Of a stretch of DNA of 64,000 bases, positions 61,445 through 64,000 are shown piece after piece. Below the pieces are notes generated by a model. It did not search any database and was not told the origin of the DNA. It worked only from the letters and a program-made list of their open reading frames with translations. Within the stretch, counting starts at the first letter, position 1. The number at the start of each line of letters is the position of its first letter. Origin of the DNA: Subtercola boreus (lineage in GTDB: Bacteria; Actinomycetota; Actinomycetes; Actinomycetales; Microbacteriaceae). The position numbers and the translations under genes are program-made. The stretch lies in NCBI RefSeq assembly GCF_006716115.1, contig NZ_VFOO01000001.1:3658001-3722000 (forward strand). Direction: 5' to 3'.

Positions 61445-62139
61445 CCTTCGAATCGGCCCTGGCCGCAGTCCCCGGTGTGACGAACGCGCTCGGTGCGCTC
61501 ACCGGAGTGAACCCGATCGACCCCAACACGGTCATCCAGAACACCGGGCCCTGGGCGCTCGTGGTGGTCTGCGCGATCATCTTCGCCGAGACCGGGTTGC
61601 TGATCGGTTTCGTGCTGCCGGGCGACACCCTGCTGTTCTTCACCGGGCTGCTGACTTTCACCGGCGTGATTCCCGTGCCGATCTGGCTCGTGGTAATCGT
61701 GATCTCGATCGCGGCCGTGCTCGGCGACCAACTCGGGTACCTGATCGGCTATCGAACGGGACCGCGCATCTTCGAGCGCAAGAGCTCCGGCATCTTCAGC
61801 ACGAAGAGCGTCGAACGCACCCAGGCGTTCTTCACGAAGTACGGCGGGGTCGCCGTCATCCTCGCCCGCTTCATCGCAGTGGTGCGCACGTTCGCGCCCG
61901 TCGCAGCGGGTGTGGGCCGGATGCACTACCGGAAGTTCCTCCTCTACAACGCGATCGGCGGGGTGGGCTGGACCCTGCTGATCGTGCTGCTCGGTTACTT
62001 CCTCGGGCACATCCCCGGGGTCGCCGACGTCGTCACCCGGTACATCGACGTCGTTATCGGCGGAATCCTCGTGATCACGCTGGTCTCCGTGCTTGTCTCT
62101 GTGCTCCGCGCCCGCAGGGCGAACCGGGCGGAGAGCTGA
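61441..62139 (+). CDS. DedA-family membrane protein
   Basis: 232 residues. Helices and motifs are typical: FAETGLLIGFVLPGDTLLFF, GDQLGYLIGYRTGPRIFERK, and ILARFIAVVRTFAPVAAGVG. Members act as flippases for undecaprenyl phosphate or other lipids. GTGA overlap with the kinase gene couples its translation, so it is part of the two-component operon and may be co-regulated with a stress signal. Confidence 0.92.
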   Translation: MTFESALAAVPGVTNALGALTGVNPIDPNTVIQNTGPWALVVVCAIIFAETGLLIGFVLPGDTLLFFTGLLTFTGVIPVPIWLVVIVISIAAVLGDQLGYLIGYRTGPRIFERKSSGIFSTKSVERTQAFFTKYGGVAVILARFIAVVRTFAPVAAGVGRMHYRKFLLYNAIGGVGWTLLIVLLGYFLGHIPGVADVVTRYIDVVIGGILVITLVSVLVSVLRARRANRAES

Positions 62140-62146
62140 CACGATC

Positions 62147-62152
62147 TAAGCT
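62147..62152 (+). promoter_or_regulatory. -10 box of gabT (leaderless)
   Basis: TAAGCT, exactly 6 nt before the ATG at 62159. Confidence 0.5.
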
Positions 62153-62158
62153 CGTTCC

Positions 62159-63502
62159 ATGGCCTCTTCTCCCTTCACTGTCTCCCAGGAACGCAAGATC
62201 GTCACCGAGCTCCCCGGCCCGAAGTCGAAAGAGCTGCACGCCCGCCGTCTGAAGACGGTCTCGCGCGGTGCGGGCACGCTCGCCGACATCTACATGGACC
62301 ACGGATCGGGCGCCATCCTGGTCGACGTCGACGGCAACCAGATCATCGACCTGGGCTGCGGGATCGGCGTCACCACCATCGGCCACGCGCACCCGGCCAT
62401 AGCCGCTGCTGCCGCCGCCCAGGCCAACAAGCTGACGCACACGCTGTTCACCGTGACGCCCTACGAGAACTACCTGCTGGTCGCCGAGAAGCTCGCCGAG
62501 ATCACTCCCGGCGACTTCGAGAAGCGGTCGATCCTCGTGAACTCGGGAGCGGAGGCCGTCGAGAACGCGGTGAAGATCGCCCGCAAGTACACCGGTCGCC
62601 GGGCGATCGCCGCCCTCGACCACGCCTTCCACGGCCGCACCAACCTCACAATGGCGATGACCTACCGGCCGTGGCCGGAGCGTGCGGGGATGGGGCCGTT
62701 CCCCGGTGAGATCTACAGCGTTCCGACGAGCTACCCGTTCCGCGACCCTCAGGGCATGACGGGCGTCGAGGCGGCGGAGCGCACGATCGACTACATCAAC
62801 ACGCACATCGGGGCCACCGAACTGGCGGCGCTCTTCGTCGAGCCGATCCAGGGCGACGGGGGCATCGTCATCCCGGCCGAGGGCTTCTTCGAGACGCTCA
62901 GTGCCTTCTGCACCGAGAACGGCATCGTGTTCGTCTCCGACGAGATCCAGGCCGGCATCGCCCGGTCGGGCGCCTGGTACGCGATCGAGCACCACAACGT
63001 CGTCCCCGACCTGGTCACGAGCGCCAAGGGCATCGCCGGCGGCTTCCCGCTGGCCGCGGTCACGGGCCGCGCCGAGATCATGGACGCCGTGCAGCCCGGT
63101 GGCATCGGCGGCACCTTCGGCGGCAACCCTGTGAGCACTGCGGCGGCGCTGGCGGTCTTCGATCTCATCGAGAGCGAGAACCTGATCGAGGAGGCGAAGC
63201 GCGTCGAGCGGGCCTTCTTCGCTCGCATCGGCGACTGGGCCGAGCGTTTCTCGGTGGTCGGCGAGGTGCGCGGCAAGGGCGCCATGTTCGGCGTGGAGCT
63301 CGTGCATCCGGGCACCCGGAAGCCCAACCCCGAAGCGCTATCGGCGGTCATCACGCATGCGACCACGAACGGCGTGATCGTTCTGGATGCGGGCAGCTGG
63401 GACAGCGTGCTGCGCTTCCTGCCGAGCGTCGTCATCAGCGAAGCCCTCATCGACGACGCCGCGACCGTCATCGAGCAGGCCCTGCAGGCCCTCGAGCCGT
63501 AG
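62159..63502 (+). CDS. gabT: 4-aminobutyrate aminotransferase
   Basis: Converts 4-aminobutyrate and 2-oxoglutarate to succinate semialdehyde and glutamate, with pyridoxal phosphate. 447 residues. SGAEAVENAVKIARKYTGR, HAFHGRTNL, FVSDEIQAGIARSG and the cofactor Lys in TSAKGIAGGFPLAAV are the class III signatures. The C-terminus (SWDSVLRFLPSVVISEALID) is intact. No gabD is in view. It converges on the DeoR-type regulator. Confidence 0.93.
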   Translation: MASSPFTVSQERKIVTELPGPKSKELHARRLKTVSRGAGTLADIYMDHGSGAILVDVDGNQIIDLGCGIGVTTIGHAHPAIAAAAAAQANKLTHTLFTVTPYENYLLVAEKLAEITPGDFEKRSILVNSGAEAVENAVKIARKYTGRRAIAALDHAFHGRTNLTMAMTYRPWPERAGMGPFPGEIYSVPTSYPFRDPQGMTGVEAAERTIDYINTHIGATELAALFVEPIQGDGGIVIPAEGFFETLSAFCTENGIVFVSDEIQAGIARSGAWYAIEHHNVVPDLVTSAKGIAGGFPLAAVTGRAEIMDAVQPGGIGGTFGGNPVSTAAALAVFDLIESENLIEEAKRVERAFFARIGDWAERFSVVGEVRGKGAMFGVELVHPGTRKPNPEALSAVITHATTNGVIVLDAGSWDSVLRFLPSVVISEALIDDAATVIEQALQALEP

Positions 63503-63533
63503 GCCGCCGCGCGTCGCCCCGCGCCCCGCGGGC

Positions 63534-64000
63534 CTAGAAGCGGGCGGCTGAGGCCGCGTCGGTGACCACGAGCAACCCCGCCTGCTCGTATTCCTCGGCC
63601 AGGGCATCCGGGGCCGCCGCCGCACCCGTCACCAGCGCGTCGAACTCGCGGAGCGATCCGACGGTGCCGAGGTGCACCTGGCCGAGCTTGCTGCGGTCCG
63701 CGATGATCACCGCGCGGCTCGCCGACTCGAGCATCAGACGCTTCACCTGCGCCTCGGGCAGGTTGAGGTTCGTCACGCCGAGGGCCCCGTCGACCCCGTT
63801 GCAGCCGATGAACGCGAGGTCGGCGTGCAGCCCCCGGATCATCGACGACGCCAGCGGTTCGACGAGGGAGTGCTGCTGCGGGCGGAGCGTCCCGCCCGAG
63901 ACGATCACGGTCAGCCGCCCCGCCACCACGCCCGGCTCCAGGGCCAGTGCGATGCGGAGCCCGTTCGTGATCACCACCACGTCGCTGAGGTCGCCCCGCG
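63534..64000 (-). CDS. DeoR-family transcriptional regulator, C-terminal part only
   Basis: The gene continues beyond the right edge; 154 codons of the sensor domain are present. RGDLSDVVVITNGLRIALAL, VIVSGGTLRP, DLAFIGCNGVDGALGVTNLN and RAVIIADRSKLGQ are the DeoR/GlpR sugar-phosphate sensor pattern, related to GlpR and FruR. The target cannot be seen from here; the neighbour gabT is convergent and so not an obvious target. Confidence 0.88.
   Translation of the reverse strand, partial: RGDLSDVVVITNGLRIALALEPGVVAGRLTVIVSGGTLRPQQHSLVEPLASSMIRGLHADLAFIGCNGVDGALGVTNLNLPEAQVKRLMLESASRAVIIADRSKLGQVHLGTVGSLREFDALVTGAAAAPDALAEEYEQAGLLVVTDAASAARF

Overview
The window is 64 kb of very GC-rich DNA from an actinobacterium, most likely a member of the Microbacteriaceae. 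The pointers are a strong preference for G/C at third codon positions, many genes with a -10 hexamer exactly 6 nt before the start codon (leaderless style), wall proteins ending in LAxTG-type sorting signals, and several small families typical of this group (DUF3073, the Rv0807-like sterol-carrier protein, the short DUF7882-like protein). It looks like ordinary chromosome: I see no rRNA, tRNA, transposase, integrase, phage gene or CRISPR array.

Layout. 0-2.3 kb: start of purD, a cluster of four hairpins each with exactly six C in the loop (6C RNA-like), a sterol-carrier-like protein, a small membrane protein and DUF3073. 2.4-7.1 kb: a large APC permease, a membrane protein and an Ig-like LAETG surface protein. 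7.1-12.5 kb: glycerol catabolism (glpD, glpF, glpK on the minus strand) and a divergent SorC-type regulator. Matching palindromes lie in the glpD/regulator gap and in front of glpF. 12.5-16.5 kb: aldo/keto reductase, MarR regulator, bifunctional penicillin-binding protein. 16.6-29.3 kb: an export and resistance block with a TipA-like MerR regulator, a MarR/MMPL pair, an AcrB-type RND permease, and a TetR - MMPL - YhgE/Pip operon in which the MMPL protein carries a degenerate ABC-ATPase-like C-terminal domain.

29.3-32.9 kb: a DEAD-box RNA helicase with about 20 SYGDR-type repeats and a long structured leader, then a HicA/HicB-like toxin-antitoxin pair. 32.9-41.7 kb: TMEM175-like channel, MFS exporter, wall-anchored 5'-nucleotidase, RecQ helicase, acyl-CoA oxidase. 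41.8-46 kb: an ABC exporter translationally coupled or closely joined to a NarL-type two-component system. 46-56.4 kb: DUF7882-like protein, proline iminopeptidase, secreted protein, TetR-controlled MFS pump, an LAHTG surface protein, an EamA transporter, a TspO-like protein and a HIRAN-like membrane protein. 56.6-64 kb: CopB-type metal ATPase behind a CsoR-like operator, divergent from an OmpR-type two-component system plus DedA, then gabT and a truncated DeoR-family regulator.

The most unusual features are the four-hairpin 6C-type locus, the MMPL/pseudo-ABC fusion, and short palindromic elements. Two of these elements sit inside reading frames (the histidine kinase linker and the metal ATPase). 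All functional calls are from reading the sequence; no database search was possible.
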